Source of the DNA: Methanoregula sp.
Lineage (GTDB): Archaea; Halobacteriota; Methanomicrobia; Methanomicrobiales; Methanospirillaceae
NCBI GenBank assembly: GCA_030694985.1
Contig: JAUYTV010000056.1
Location: forward strand, 1-60,755
DNA: 60,755 nt
Direction of reading: 5' to 3'
Positions 51,256 through 60,755 of the stretch are shown here, piece after piece (position 1 is the first letter of the stretch; the number at the start of each line of letters is the position of its first letter). The position numbers and the translations under genes were made by a program. The notes under the pieces are model-generated. The model was not told the origin of the DNA, made no database searches, and saw only the letters and a list, made by a program, of their open reading frames with translations.

Positions 51256-51411
51256 CTGAATTCGTGAGGAATAGAAACTGGACAAAAAGCGGGTGCTGGC
51301 CGGACCACTTTAAAGAGGCGGGTATGCAGACATTTTTTTTTGGTTTTGGATTTGATTTGTAAAGACGAGATAGCCACTTCACAAGACAGTTTTTAAGTAA
51401 ATGGTATACTC

Positions 51412-53148
51412 ATGAAGCTTATGAAAGAAGAGTTAAAAATCGGAATCCTTGTTGCAGTTTTTATTATTGCCGTAATAGGAGGATCTGCTCTCTTCTTAAA
51501 TATCGAGGTCTTTGGACCCAGCTATCCGATAGATTCAAAAGTTTACACAACCCTTGAAAGAACCGTTATTCCTGTACCCGTCCCTTCAACTTCACCCAGA
51601 CTTCTTCCGTACCAGGTTTCCAATTTTTCAGAATACGGTTATGGCTTCTGGCAGTACGGCGGGGGGCTTAGTTATGAAAAAAGACTGGATCTGATGCCCC
51701 CTGATTATGCCAGTACATCGGTTAACAATACGGCACGGCTTCTGAATTTTTTTGCCATGAGCGACATCCACATCACCGACAAGGAATCACCTGCACAGGC
51801 GGTCTATTATGGTTACAAATGGGGCATAATGTCCGGATATTCACCGGCAATGCTCTATACCACCCAGTTTCTTGACGCCGCAATCCAGACGGTCAACGCC
51901 ATTCACAAAAAAGATCCATTTGACTTTGGTATATTTCTGGGCGATGGGATCAACAGCGGTCAGTACAATGAACTGCGATGGTATATCGATGTCCTTGATG
52001 GCAAAAAGATCAAACCCGATTCCGGTCTAAAGGATGATCCTGTCCCCGGACCTCATAATGATTACCAGGATGAATACAAGACCGCAGGGCTGGATAAGTC
52101 GATCAAATGGTACCAGGTTCTCGGCAACCATGATCATTTCTGGATGGGTCTCTATCCTCCTGGCGATTACGTCAGCAGTGCCTTTACCAATACTACAATA
52201 CTCAATATCGGCAATGTTATTACCAATCCATTGCACATGAAAAGCCGTGGGTTCTACATGGGGGCAATTGACGGCCGCACTCCTTATGGTGACATTACCG
52301 GTGCAGGGCCTGTTAATAACTTCCCGCTGGGTCCGCCCACGGTACCTGCCGATCCTGACCGGCGTTTTGTTTCCCGGACGGAGTGGATTGCTGAATTTTT
52401 TAATACCTCTTCACGTCCGGCAGGACATGGATTCAATCAATCTGCCGTGACAACAGGATTTGCCTGCTATGCGTTCGAACCGAAATCGGATATCCCGATC
52501 AAGATCATTGTGCTCGATGACACCCAAAGGGATGACATAACCAGTGAGGAGACCAGCAATGGACACGGTTCTCTTGATCAGGAACGGTATGACTGGCTGG
52601 TAAAAGAGCTCGATAAGGGTCAGGCTGAAGGCAAGCTCATGATCATCGCAGCCCATATACCAATCGGTTTCGAGCGTGAGAGTTTCGGTCCCGGTTCTGT
52701 ATTTACCTGGGACAAATATGCTGCAGTATCTGAACCGGATCTGATTGCCAAACTTCATACCTATCCAAATCTCCTCATGTGGATCTCGGGACATCGCCAC
52801 CTGAACACCGTAACTGCTCTTAAATCACCGGACCAAAACCGTCCTGAACTCGGGTTCTGGGTGATTGAAACCGCTTCATTACGGGAGTTCCCCCAGCAGT
52901 TCCGCATGTTTGAGATCGTTTCCAACAGCGATAATACCGTGTCAATTTTTACAACCGATGTTGATCCGGCAGTCAGAGAAGGGTCGCTTGCTGCAAAATC
53001 GCGATCGTATGCTATCGCGGCTCACGAGACATTCAACATTACAAGAGATCTAATGCCCAGTGGTTCGTACAATGCAGAGCTTGTCAAACAGTTAAGTCCG
53101 GAAATGCAGGCAAAAATCCAGAACTATGGGACTCCCATAGTCAGGTAA
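51412..53148 (+). CDS. Membrane-anchored or exported metallophosphoesterase
   Basis: A 578-residue protein. Residues 10-31 are an uncleaved-type signal anchor (IGILVAVFIIAVIGGSALFL). The dimetal motifs appear in order: FAMSDIHITD (DxH), FLGDGIN (GD), VLGNHDHFW (GNHD), AAHIPIGFE and SGHRHLNT. It is predicted to act outside the membrane on a phosphoester, phosphonate or nucleotide. The extra region between GNHD and the AAH motif (about 200 residues) is unusually long. It is monocistronic. Confidence 0.85.
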   Translation: MKLMKEELKIGILVAVFIIAVIGGSALFLNIEVFGPSYPIDSKVYTTLERTVIPVPVPSTSPRLLPYQVSNFSEYGYGFWQYGGGLSYEKRLDLMPPDYASTSVNNTARLLNFFAMSDIHITDKESPAQAVYYGYKWGIMSGYSPAMLYTTQFLDAAIQTVNAIHKKDPFDFGIFLGDGINSGQYNELRWYIDVLDGKKIKPDSGLKDDPVPGPHNDYQDEYKTAGLDKSIKWYQVLGNHDHFWMGLYPPGDYVSSAFTNTTILNIGNVITNPLHMKSRGFYMGAIDGRTPYGDITGAGPVNNFPLGPPTVPADPDRRFVSRTEWIAEFFNTSSRPAGHGFNQSAVTTGFACYAFEPKSDIPIKIIVLDDTQRDDITSEETSNGHGSLDQERYDWLVKELDKGQAEGKLMIIAAHIPIGFERESFGPGSVFTWDKYAAVSEPDLIAKLHTYPNLLMWISGHRHLNTVTALKSPDQNRPELGFWVIETASLREFPQQFRMFEIVSNSDNTVSIFTTDVDPAVREGSLAAKSRSYAIAAHETFNITRDLMPSGSYNAELVKQLSPEMQAKIQNYGTPIVR

Positions 53149-53151
53149 TTG

Positions 53152-53159
53152 TTTTTTTT
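53152..53159 (+). terminator. T-run terminator after the metallophosphoesterase gene
   Basis: Eight T just after the stop codon. Confidence 0.45.
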
Positions 53160-53298
53160 AGCGTTATTAGTTGTAATCTGCATTTGAAATGTTCAATATT
53201 CTGATATGGGAAATACATTCTGGACTGTACATTACGTTTACCGATCCCGCAAATTGTGAGTACATGCGGGAGATTTCTCTGCGATGACGATGATATCA

Positions 53299-53663
53299 TC
53301 ACGCTTGGTGATGGTGAGCGGGTGATTTCTCCAGTTCTTTGAGAAGTGCTGCAATTTTCGGTTCGAGGGACGGGAGATCGTCGGTTATAACATTCCAGAC
53401 TATGTAATAATCGATCCGGAAATATCCATGGATAATCTTGTCCCGGAGTGCCGCCATATCCCGCCATGGGATATCCTGATTTTTCTTTTTGATCGGGTCT
53501 GGGACATTTTTTGAGGCTTCTCCGATTACTTCAATTGCGCTTCTGACCGCATGCGCAAAATAATCATCGTGGATGAGATCGTTGAATGTCCGGTCCTTTG
53601 ATATTTTCTCAAAAATATTATCTCATCAAGAATGTGTCTGAGATATACGAGATCATCCTTCAA
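53299..53663 (-). pseudogene. hepT: HepT-like (HEPN/DUF86) toxin gene with a frameshift
   Basis: The frame from TTG 53663 gives LKDDLVYLRHILDEI and then shifts; the next frame continues IFEKISKDRTFNDLIHDDYFAHAVRSAIEVIGEAS and holds the HEPN RNase motif RDKIIHGYF (Rx4H). One base is missing in the AT-run at about 53611-53621; adding an A restores a protein of about 121 residues. It overlaps the antitoxin gene by 11 bases, the normal layout. As read, the toxin would be truncated, so it is a pseudogene or a sequencing error. Confidence 0.78.
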
Positions 53664-53976
53664 TCCAGATCACCTCCGCCTCAACATAGGAACGAATGTA
53701 TTTGTCAATCCCTTCCACCGTGAGCAGGTCCACTTTCCGTTTGAAGAGCGCTTCGAGATGATCGGAAAGTCCAACAAAGTTGCGCAGGGTCGCATATCCC
53801 TGTGCAAAATCGACAAGCACATCCACGTCGCTCTTACGGGTCTGCTCACCGCGTGCAAACGAGCCAAAGATGCCGATCTTTGTTACGCCGAATTGTGTGC
53901 GGATGGCCGGGGCTGCGGCTTCGATCTTTTTTAAGACAATATTTTTCTTCCGCTGCGGTGCGAGCTGCCCGGGCAT
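53653..53976 (-). CDS. mntA: MntA-type minimal nucleotidyltransferase antitoxin
   Basis: A 107-residue nucleotidyltransferase with the GSFARGEQTRKSDVDVLVDF (GSx10DxD) motif near residue 39. MntA antitoxins modify HepT by adding AMP to a tyrosine beside the active site. The partner gene follows directly. The N-terminus MPGQLAPQRKKN is basic. Typical length. Confidence 0.85.
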   Translation of the reverse strand: MPGQLAPQRKKNIVLKKIEAAAPAIRTQFGVTKIGIFGSFARGEQTRKSDVDVLVDFAQGYATLRNFVGLSDHLEALFKRKVDLLTVEGIDKYIRSYVEAEVIWIEG

Positions 53977-54360
53977 CCGTTAACTTCCTTATGTAAGGTG
54001 TTAGGCAACCGGGCAAAATAAGGGTATTGTTACTGAACATCGGGGATTTTTTTTAAAAAAAAAGAGCAAGCCCACCTCTGCGGGGTCACTCGATCGCCTC
54101 GTCGGGGCCTCATTGGGTAGATTGTTTGTATCGGATTTTTCCGGTAATTGATCTGTCACCGGTGCGCACTCAGAAAACAGCGGCGTTCTTCGTACTTACT
54201 GGTTTTGGGCCGACGGTTCCAGAAATCACATGGTCTTTCTGATGTGATACCGCAAAACCAGTTTTTAGTGATTAGCATGCGGAGGGGATTTCGCGGACGG
54301 ATAGACTTCGCCACACTGATCGATAAAAGCAAAAAATCAAGAATTTTAAAAAAAGATTCT
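53977..54360. other. Intergenic region without a recognised gene
   Basis: This is a 384-base interval. A run of A/T at 54049-54064 flanks it on the left, and an AT-rich stretch next to the serA stop lies on the right. Minus-strand reading gives a short cysteine-containing stretch (about 54156-54270), but it has no recognisable family, so no gene is called. Confidence 0.4.
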
Positions 54361-55965
54361 CTAAATCTTCTCACTCGAAATCTTCGCACACGTTGCGGTG
54401 AAGATCCCCGGCATCCCGCGTATCTCTTCCATCACGCTGTCAGGAACATCGCTGTCAACGTTCAGCACCATGATCGCATGCTCACCGGGATTAATCCGGC
54501 CGACCTGCATGCCGGCAATGTTGATGTTGTTTTTGCCGAGGATGGTGGAGGCACGCCCAATAACTCCGGGCTTATCCAGATGGCGTGACACAATCACATA
54601 ACCTTCGGGTATCATGTCCATCGTATAGCCGCCGACTGCGACAATACGGCTGCGGCCCTTAAAAAACACCGTGCCGCTGACCGTCTCTTCTCCCTTGTCG
54701 GTCCTGACCCGTATGGTGATGAGGTTTTTAAATCCGCTGGACTCCTGCGTAACGGTCTCGCTGATGGCAATCCCTCGTTCCTTTGCAATGAAATCCGCGT
54801 TCACGATATTGACCGGTGCCTGGAGCACCGGGTCGAGAAGTCCTTTGAGAGCCATACGGGTCACATACTTCATACTGCCGGCATAGGCAGAGAGTTCGCC
54901 GCCGTAGATGAGCTCCAAAGAGGAGAGCCGGCCGGCCGCGATCTGGGTGACGAACCGTCCCATCTTCTCGGCAAGCTGGGCAAACGGTGCGAGCACTTCG
55001 GCATGCTCGGGGGGGACCATGGGGGCATTGACCACGTATTTCGCAGACCCGCCATTGAGCACTTCCACGCACTGCTTTGCAACAGACACTGCGACATTTA
55101 CCTGTGCCTCTGCCGTGCTTGCCCCGAGATGGGGAGTGACAATGATCTGGTCGAGCGTGAGCAGCGGGGATTCGGTCGGGGGCTCGGTCTCAAAGACATC
55201 AAGCGCAGCGCCGGCCACTTTACCGCTCTTAACCGCATCGTAGAGCGCTTTTTCGTCAATGATGCCGCCCCGGGCGCAGTTGATGATCCGCACGCCGTCT
55301 TTCATTGTCGCAATGCTCTTTGCGTTGACGAGATGTCTGGTCTCGGCAATCAGGGGCGTGTGAACCGTGATCACATCGGCAACCTTGAAAAGTTCTTCAA
55401 CCGACATCATCTCAACGCCAAGCTGGGCGGCCCGCTCCTTTGTGATGAACGGGTCGTAGGCAACGCATTTCATGTCCATTGCAATCGCCCGCTTTGCCAG
55501 CTCGCGCCCGATACGCCCGAACCCGACAATGCCGAGGATCTTCTCGTTGAGTTCCACGCCCATGAACTTACTGCGTTTCCATTCCTTCTTTTTGAGGCTC
55601 GCAGTTGCCTGCGGGATGTTTCGTGCTAAAGAGAGCATCATTGCCATCGTGTGCTCGGTTGCAGCAAGGGTATTTCCTTCCGGTGCATTGGCAACAATAA
55701 TTCCCTTTCTCGTTGCCGCATCCATATCGATATTGTCCACGCCAACGCCCGCACGGCCAATGAACTTTAATCTTTTACCGGCCTCTATCACCTTTGCGTT
55801 GACATCTGTACTGCTCCGCACGAGCAGGGCATCGTAATTCCCGATGATCCTTAAGAGCTCTTCCTCTTTTAAGTCCGTTTTGACATCCACGTCAACGGCT
55901 TTTTTAAGGATTACCAGCCCTTCTTCTGCCAGCGGATCACTGACGAGCACCTTTGCGTTTGCCAT
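54361..55965 (-). CDS. serA: D-3-phosphoglycerate dehydrogenase
   Basis: A 534-residue type I enzyme, the first step of serine synthesis from 3-phosphoglycerate. The NAD-binding loop is GFGRIGRELAKR (about residue 150), and the catalytic residues lie in NCARGGIIDEKAL (Arg), DVFETEPP (Glu) and TPHLGASTAEAQ (His). An intervening domain (about 315-450) and a C-terminal ACT domain (VSRHLDKPGVIGRASTILGKNNINIAGMQVGR) for serine feedback complete it. The length matches archaeal type I SerA. Confidence 0.95.
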   Translation of the reverse strand: MANAKVLVSDPLAEEGLVILKKAVDVDVKTDLKEEELLRIIGNYDALLVRSSTDVNAKVIEAGKRLKFIGRAGVGVDNIDMDAATRKGIIVANAPEGNTLAATEHTMAMMLSLARNIPQATASLKKKEWKRSKFMGVELNEKILGIVGFGRIGRELAKRAIAMDMKCVAYDPFITKERAAQLGVEMMSVEELFKVADVITVHTPLIAETRHLVNAKSIATMKDGVRIINCARGGIIDEKALYDAVKSGKVAGAALDVFETEPPTESPLLTLDQIIVTPHLGASTAEAQVNVAVSVAKQCVEVLNGGSAKYVVNAPMVPPEHAEVLAPFAQLAEKMGRFVTQIAAGRLSSLELIYGGELSAYAGSMKYVTRMALKGLLDPVLQAPVNIVNADFIAKERGIAISETVTQESSGFKNLITIRVRTDKGEETVSGTVFFKGRSRIVAVGGYTMDMIPEGYVIVSRHLDKPGVIGRASTILGKNNINIAGMQVGRINPGEHAIMVLNVDSDVPDSVMEEIRGMPGIFTATCAKISSEKI

Positions 55966-56142
55966 AAAAACCCATACAATATCTGCGCCATACTTAATCA
56001 GGGTTATTCTTTACAAAAGCCGGCAGGGACACTTTTTTTCAATGGTTAAAAAAACCCGGTATGACAGGCACAGCCGGCCGGAATTGCGACAGGCGATGAT
56101 AATTATTATACGGGTGGAGTTGACATCATAAGTGGTGCGAAC

Positions 56143-58431
56143 ATGAAAAATGTGCCTAATATTCTCTGGCTTGAGGAGATCAGAAAAGAAGATATAATCT
56201 CAGTCGGGGGAAAGGGGGCGTCTCTTGGGGAGATGGCGTCCCTTGGTCTTCCTGTACCGAGAGCTTTTGTGGTCACTGCTCAGGCATTCCGCAGGTTTTT
56301 GGTTGAAGCTGATCTTGAAGAGAAGATATTCTCATCATTCGAACAGCTGGATGTAGAGGACAACGCAGCCCTGGAAAAAGCAGCCGGCAATGCCAAAGAG
56401 CTGGTGATGAAGGCAAAGATGCCGGCGATTATCAAAGATGAAATCAAAAAAGCATACAAGAAAATGTCTACAGAAGATCTCATTGTTGCAGTGCGCTCAA
56501 GCGCAACAGCAGAAGATCTGCCGGACGCAAGTTTTGCCGGTCAGCAGGAAACCTATCTCAATATAAAAGGGGCGGCAAACCTCCTCGAATCGGTCCAGAA
56601 GTGCTGGGCATCGCTCTATGGGGCACGGGCGATCTACTACCGCTCAAAGCAGGGATTCGATGACCACACAGTCAATATCGCCGTTGTCGTCCAGCAGCTC
56701 GTCCACTCCGAAAAGGCAGGAGTCATGTTCACCTCCCACCCGATCACGGGCGAACCCCAGACCATCATCGAAGGATCATGGGGACTTGGAGAGGCAGTGG
56801 TATCAGGTTCTGTTTCACCGGACAAATATGTCTTTGACCAGCGGACCGAAAAAGTCGTTGACACGCTCATCTCCAACAAAAAGATCGAGATTATTGCCGA
56901 TGGTGAGCACGGAACAAAACTGGTGGATGTTTCACCAGCCCGGCAGGACGCACAGGTGCTCTCGGACGCAGAAGTTGCCAAGCTCGGAATGTACGGTAAA
57001 ATTGCCGAGAACCATTACGGCATCCCGCAGGACGTTGAATGGGGAATTGTAAAGGGGACTATCTATATCCTCCAGTCCCGGCCGATCACCACCATTGGTG
57101 CAAAAAAGGAGAACAAGAGTATGTCCGCACAGAAATCAGATGCAAAGATCATCTTAAAGGGTCAGGGTGCAGCGCCCGGTATCGCTTCAGGAAAAGTTGT
57201 CGTCATCCGGGATGTAAAAGACACGGGTTCTGTCCGTGAAGGCGATATCCTTGTCACAAAGATGACAAACCCTGACATGGTGCCGGCCATGCGCAAGGTG
57301 GCAGCAATCATCACCGATGAAGGTGGACTGACCTGCCATGCTGCGATTGTGAGCCGGGAACTGGGCACGCCGGCAATTGTGGGCACAAAGACGGCCACCA
57401 AAGTGCTGACAAACGGGCAGCTGATCACCGTCGATGGCGAAAAGGGACTCATCTATGAAGGGTTGCTCCCACAGGCAGCCCCGGCCCCATCAGGAGCCCC
57501 CCAGCGACTGGTTGCCCAATCCTCCTCAATCATCACCGCAACCAGTGTAAAGGTAAACGTCTCCATACCCGAAGCAGCAGCCCGGGCAGCTGCAACCGGC
57601 GCAGATGGTGTCGGACTGTTAAGGATCGAGCACCTTATCCTCGGACTGAACAAGACGCCGGGCTGGTTTATCGCCAACAACAAAGAAGAGGAGTTTGTCA
57701 AAGAGCTCCACGATGGCATCAAGACTGTCATGGATGCCTTCCCGGGAAAACCTGTCTGGGTGCGGACGCTCGACGCCCCGACTGACGAGTTCCGGAACAT
57801 GCAGGGCGGGGAATCCGAACCCCATGAGCACAACCCGATGCTCGGCTGGAGAGGGATCCGGCGCGATATCCAGAGCCCCGACCAGTTCCGGATGCAGGTT
57901 GAAGCTTTCAAGCGCCTCTGGAAAGAGGGTTACGAGAACCTTGGCATCATGTTTCCCATGGTCTCCCATCCCGACGAGTTCCTTGCAGCAAAAGAGATGA
58001 TGCGGGCCTGCGGCGTCGATGTCGAGCACATCACACTCGGTATCATGATCGAGATCCCGTCTAGTGCGATCATGATCGAAGAGTTCCTCCGGTGCGGGAT
58101 CAAATTCGCCTCGTTTGGCACAAACGACCTTGTCCAGTACACCCTTGCAATCGACCGCAACAACGAAAACGTGGCAGACATGTACCAGCCCCAGCACCCG
58201 GCCGTCCTTCACCTGATCCACACATCGATCCAGATGTGCCGGGCCTACAATGTGGAATGCTCCATCTGCGGGCAGGCCGGTTCTGACCCGAAGATGGCAA
58301 CATGGTTAGTTGAGCATGGTATCTCGAGCATCTCGGCAAACATCGATGCAATCGCAAAGATCAGAGAGGCGGTTGCCCGAACAGAAAAGCGTATCATACT
58401 CGAAGCCGCGAGATCAAAAGATGCTGAATAA
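56143..58431 (+). CDS. ppsA: Phosphoenolpyruvate synthase
   Basis: A 762-residue enzyme that makes PEP from pyruvate and ATP, the gluconeogenic entry in methanogens fixing CO2 through acetyl-CoA. Domains are the N-terminal ATP-binding part (VGGKGASLGEM, VRSSATAEDLPDASFAGQQ), the phosphohistidine domain (GGLTCHAAIVSRELGTPAIVG near residue 395) and the C-terminal PEP/pyruvate barrel (SFGTNDLVQYTLAIDR, CSICGQAGSDP). Its stop overlaps the mfnA start by 11 bases. Confidence 0.95.
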   Translation: MKNVPNILWLEEIRKEDIISVGGKGASLGEMASLGLPVPRAFVVTAQAFRRFLVEADLEEKIFSSFEQLDVEDNAALEKAAGNAKELVMKAKMPAIIKDEIKKAYKKMSTEDLIVAVRSSATAEDLPDASFAGQQETYLNIKGAANLLESVQKCWASLYGARAIYYRSKQGFDDHTVNIAVVVQQLVHSEKAGVMFTSHPITGEPQTIIEGSWGLGEAVVSGSVSPDKYVFDQRTEKVVDTLISNKKIEIIADGEHGTKLVDVSPARQDAQVLSDAEVAKLGMYGKIAENHYGIPQDVEWGIVKGTIYILQSRPITTIGAKKENKSMSAQKSDAKIILKGQGAAPGIASGKVVVIRDVKDTGSVREGDILVTKMTNPDMVPAMRKVAAIITDEGGLTCHAAIVSRELGTPAIVGTKTATKVLTNGQLITVDGEKGLIYEGLLPQAAPAPSGAPQRLVAQSSSIITATSVKVNVSIPEAAARAAATGADGVGLLRIEHLILGLNKTPGWFIANNKEEEFVKELHDGIKTVMDAFPGKPVWVRTLDAPTDEFRNMQGGESEPHEHNPMLGWRGIRRDIQSPDQFRMQVEAFKRLWKEGYENLGIMFPMVSHPDEFLAAKEMMRACGVDVEHITLGIMIEIPSSAIMIEEFLRCGIKFASFGTNDLVQYTLAIDRNNENVADMYQPQHPAVLHLIHTSIQMCRAYNVECSICGQAGSDPKMATWLVEHGISSISANIDAIAKIREAVARTEKRIILEAARSKDAE

Positions 58432-59527
58432 GGGTTGTTCAGAAGAAGAACTCTTCTCTTTTTTATCCCAGAAAAAAAAGGAAGATCTGGATTACAATTA
58501 CATCCTGAGCTCCATGTGCACGCTCCCTCACCCACTTGCGGTGCGGGCGCACTGCATGTTCATGGAGACCAACCTTGGCGACCCGGGCCTCTTTCCCGGC
58601 ACTGCATCGCTTGAACAACTCTTAATCAAAAGGTTTGGCGTTCTCTATCACTGCCCGGACGCAGGGGGGTATGCCACAAGCGGGGGCACTGAATCCAATC
58701 TTCAGGCACTCCGTCTGGCAAAGGTGCAGAGGACTGATATCACTTACCCAAATGCAGTAGTCCCGGAATCAGCGCATTTCTCATTTAAAAAATCCTGCGA
58801 TATTCTGGGTATTGAGATGCGGGATGTCCCACTATCTGAGGATCTCCGGATGGATGCCGATGCTGCTGCAGAGCAGATCGACAGCAACACGATAGCACTA
58901 GTCGGGATTGCCGGCACCACCGAGTACGGGATGGTCGATCCCATCGCCGCCCTTGCAAAGATCGCATACCAGCACAACGTGTTCTTCCACGTTGATGCGG
59001 CATTCGGCGGCATGGTGATCCCGTTCCTGGACAAGCCGATCCCGTTTGATTTCTCTCTGCCCGGCGTAACTACGATTGCTGTCGATCCGCATAAGATGGG
59101 CATGAGCACGATCCCGGCCGGCTGCCTGCTCACCCGGGAACCGGATATACTCAATGCCCTCAACATCGATACACCTTACCTCACGGTTAAACAGGAGTTC
59201 ACCCTTGCCGGCACCCGTCCGGGGGCGCCGGTTGCCGGGGCACTCGCGGTCATGGACTACCTCGGGACTGAAGGCATGCGGGCGTGCGTATCAGGGTGCA
59301 TGAAGAATACGCACCGTCTTATTGCCGGCATGGAAACGTTTGGTTTCTCACGGGCAGCAACCCCGGACGTAAATGTTGCAACCTTTATTGCAAAGAAACA
59401 AGATATCCCTGAGCCATGGAAAGTCTCATGGACGAGACCGGGCCACCTGCGGATCGTCTGCATGCCCCATGTGCACGGAGATCGCATTGAGGCCTTTTTA
59501 AAAGATATTGGTGAACTACATGCTTGA
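58421..59527 (+). CDS. mfnA: L-tyrosine/L-aspartate decarboxylase MfnA
   Basis: A 368-residue group II PLP decarboxylase. The PLP lysine is in [13 protein letters not shown], with the ring-stacking and carboxylate-binding segment HVDAAFGG. MfnA makes tyramine for methanofuran, the C1 carrier used by Fwd, and in some archaea beta-alanine for CoA. ATG 58421 lies inside ppsA with the usual [15 protein letters not shown] start; a longer frame overlapping ppsA further is rejected. The stop overlaps the hpt start by 8 bases. Confidence 0.93.
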   Translation: MLNKGCSEEELFSFLSQKKKEDLDYNYILSSMCTLPHPLAVRAHCMFMETNLGDPGLFPGTASLEQLLIKRFGVLYHCPDAGGYATSGGTESNLQALRLAKVQRTDITYPNAVVPESAHFSFKKSCDILGIEMRDVPLSEDLRMDADAAAEQIDSNTIALVGIAGTTEYGMVDPIAALAKIAYQHNVFFHVDAAFGGMVIPFLDKPIPFDFSLPGVTTIAVDPHKMGMSTIPAGCLLTREPDILNALNIDTPYLTVKQEFTLAGTRPGAPVAGALAVMDYLGTEGMRACVSGCMKNTHRLIAGMETFGFSRAATPDVNVATFIAKKQDIPEPWKVSWTRPGHLRIVCMPHVHGDRIEAFLKDIGELHA

Positions 59528-60068
59528 CCGACTGGTAGAATCCTTAGAAACCTGCCCTATGGTAAAACGGGGGGAATATAACTATTTCATCCACCCTATC
59601 ACTGATGGCGTACCGATTGTTGAACCTGCCCTTCTCCGCGATGTCTGCACCGCGATGATCAAGGTGCTGGACTTGAACAACGTAGACAAGATCGTGGTGG
59701 TGGAGGCGATGGGCATCCACATCGGCGCAGTCCTCTCTGTCATGACCGATATCCCGATGACGGTGATGCGCAAGCGGGAGTACAAATTACCGCATGAAGT
59801 CCCGGTTCACCAGACCACCGGATACTCAAAAGGCGAACTGTATCTCAACGGTGTATACAAGGGCGACCGGGTTGTGATCATCGATGATGTGGTGAGCACG
59901 GGAGGCACGATGATTGCACTCTTAAAGGCTCTTGAGATTGCCGGAGCTGAAGTTGTCGATGTCTGTATTGCCATCCAGCGTGGCGAACCGGATATCGGAA
60001 GGCCCTACAAGTCACTGGTAAAAATTGAGGTCACCGAAAAGGTGCGTGTGGTTGAACGATATCTCTGA
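59520..60068 (+). CDS. hpt: Hypoxanthine/guanine phosphoribosyltransferase
   Basis: A 182-residue purine PRTase of the archaeal Hpt type. The PRPP-binding loop is [18 protein letters not shown] (about residue 118), and the N-terminal region [32 protein letters not shown] is typical. It salvages hypoxanthine or guanine. ATG 59520 follows GGTGA and is inside the 3' end of mfnA; translational coupling is expected. It overlaps the dph2 start. Confidence 0.92.
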   Translation: MLDRLVESLETCPMVKRGEYNYFIHPITDGVPIVEPALLRDVCTAMIKVLDLNNVDKIVVVEAMGIHIGAVLSVMTDIPMTVMRKREYKLPHEVPVHQTTGYSKGELYLNGVYKGDRVVIIDDVVSTGGTMIALLKALEIAGAEVVDVCIAIQRGEPDIGRPYKSLVKIEVTEKVRVVERYL

Positions 60069-60755
60069 TCTGGTCAACCGGTTAAAACAGCGGGGAGCAC
60101 GAAAAATTGCTCTCCAGTTTCCTGCCGGGCTGAAACGACAGGCAGCGGAGTATGCCGCCTTGCTCAGGGCAGCAGGTTTTGGGGTGATCATCAGCGGCGA
60201 TCCCTGTTATGGTGCCTGCGATCTCGCGCTTGACACCCTTTCCCATGCCGATGTGCTCGTGCATATCGGGCATACACCGGTGGACCAACGGGAGAATGTG
60301 ATCTTCGAGCCCTACCCGGTAGATTTTGATATCGCCATACTGGCAAACGCACTCCCGCTCCTCAAAGAAAAGACCGTGGGGCTCGTCACCACCGTGCAGC
60401 ACATCCACCTGATTCCCGCAATGGAAATATACCTGCGGGAGAACGGAATTGATGTGCGGGTAGCAGATGGGGGAACACGTGCACCGAACCGTGGGCAGGT
60501 GCTCGGTTGCAGCTTTGCCGCAGCCCGTTCAACACAGGCTTTGGAAATTCTCTTTGCAGGCACCGGTGTCTTTCACCCGATCGGGATTGCCCTTTCCACA
60601 CGAGCACGGGTTATCGCACTCGATCCCCTGACCGGGATTGCACAGGAAGTGAGCGGAGATGCACTCCTGCGCCGGCGTTTTGCGGTCATTGAGAAGGCCC
60701 GAGATGCAGAAAGTATCGCAATCATCGTGAGCTCCAAGAGCGGGCAGGAGCGGAT
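60052..60755 (+). CDS. dph2: Diphthamide synthesis protein Dph2 (3' end cut by window)
   Basis: The first 234 residues of a Dph1/Dph2-family radical SAM-like enzyme that transfers the 3-amino-3-carboxypropyl group from SAM to a histidine of elongation factor 2. The first conserved cysteine is in [11 protein letters not shown], the second in [13 protein letters not shown] 60052 (or GTG 60046) is the start, with GGTG upstream; both lie in the hpt gene. The sequence continues beyond the window. Confidence 0.85.
   Translation, partial: MNDISDLVNRLKQRGARKIALQFPAGLKRQAAEYAALLRAAGFGVIISGDPCYGACDLALDTLSHADVLVHIGHTPVDQRENVIFEPYPVDFDIAILANALPLLKEKTVGLVTTVQHIHLIPAMEIYLRENGIDVRVADGGTRAPNRGQVLGCSFAAARSTQALEILFAGTGVFHPIGIALSTRARVIALDPLTGIAQEVSGDALLRRRFAVIEKARDAESIAIIVSSKSGQER

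Noticed and set aside
54156-54389. Cysteine-containing minus-strand frame between mntA and serA
   Set aside because: It extends into the serA 3' end, has no family resemblance and no ribosome site.

Overview
The window reads as chromosome of a hydrogenotrophic, formate-using methanogenic archaeon, most likely order Methanomicrobiales (Methanoregula-like). The reasons are a formylmethanofuran dehydrogenase operon, two F420-type formate dehydrogenase operons, archaeal DNA ligase, Nre repair protein, MfnA (methanofuran synthesis), Dph2 (diphthamide), archaeal TATA-type promoters with several apparently leaderless starts, and VapBC/HepT modules typical of this group. The genus is an inference from protein style, not from a search.

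Layout. 0-6 kb: a possible transposase tail, a molbindin (Mop), and fwdGDBAC, the first step of CO2 reduction. 6-16 kb: a sulfur-handling region with a class V cysteine desulfurase, a rubredoxin with an unusual insertion, a 1-kb block of three 330-bp tandem repeats, a small sulfite-reductase-like protein, a YeeE/YedE transporter split in two, two TusA-like proteins, a three-part DsrE/F-like fusion, and an OsmC plus C_GCAxxG_C_C redox pair. 16-39 kb: a molybdenum/tungsten and formate block with two moeA genes (one fused to a binding-protein-like domain), two tandem fdhAB operons, an FmdE homologue, fdhD, a homologue of the Azotobacter molybdenum storage protein, two small paralogous winged-helix regulators, a tungstate ABC transporter whose binding protein fuses a TupA-type and a WtpA-type domain, a MOT1-like molybdate permease, and the scar of a deleted second tupBC copy. 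39-45 kb: a metallo-beta-lactamase-fold protein, two VapBC modules, a hybrid histidine kinase with a degenerate ATPase domain, and a helical-repeat protein. 45-54 kb: DNA ligase, a frameshifted nre gene, small zinc-ribbon, PspC, DUF4389, AN1 and Yip1 proteins, tRNA-Val, an exported metallophosphoesterase and an MntA/HepT module with a frameshift. 54-60.8 kb: serA, ppsA, and the coupled mfnA-hpt-dph2 genes, the last cut by the window edge.

How the parts fit. Fwd and Fdh both need a molybdopterin or tungstopterin cofactor, a bound sulfido ligand and many Fe-S clusters. The window supplies oxyanion uptake (Tup/Wtp, MOT1), probable metal storage (MoSto-like, Mop), cofactor insertion (MoeA), sulfuration (FdhD) and sulfur trafficking (desulfurase, TusA, DsrE, YeeE). 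A 15-bp element, CAGTTGRTATATCAG, recurs at three promoters in the 31-33 kb part of the Mo/W block, in front of the storage-protein homologue, one regulator and the tungstate-binding protein. It is the best candidate here for a new regulatory circuit. A second, unexplained array of nine TTTGCTGCA/TGCAGCAAA half-sites lies between the two regulators.

Three genes (ferritin-like, nre, hepT) carry single-base indels, mostly in A/T runs. They may be pseudogenes or sequencing errors. Start codons were chosen by eye from Shine-Dalgarno spacing and family length.
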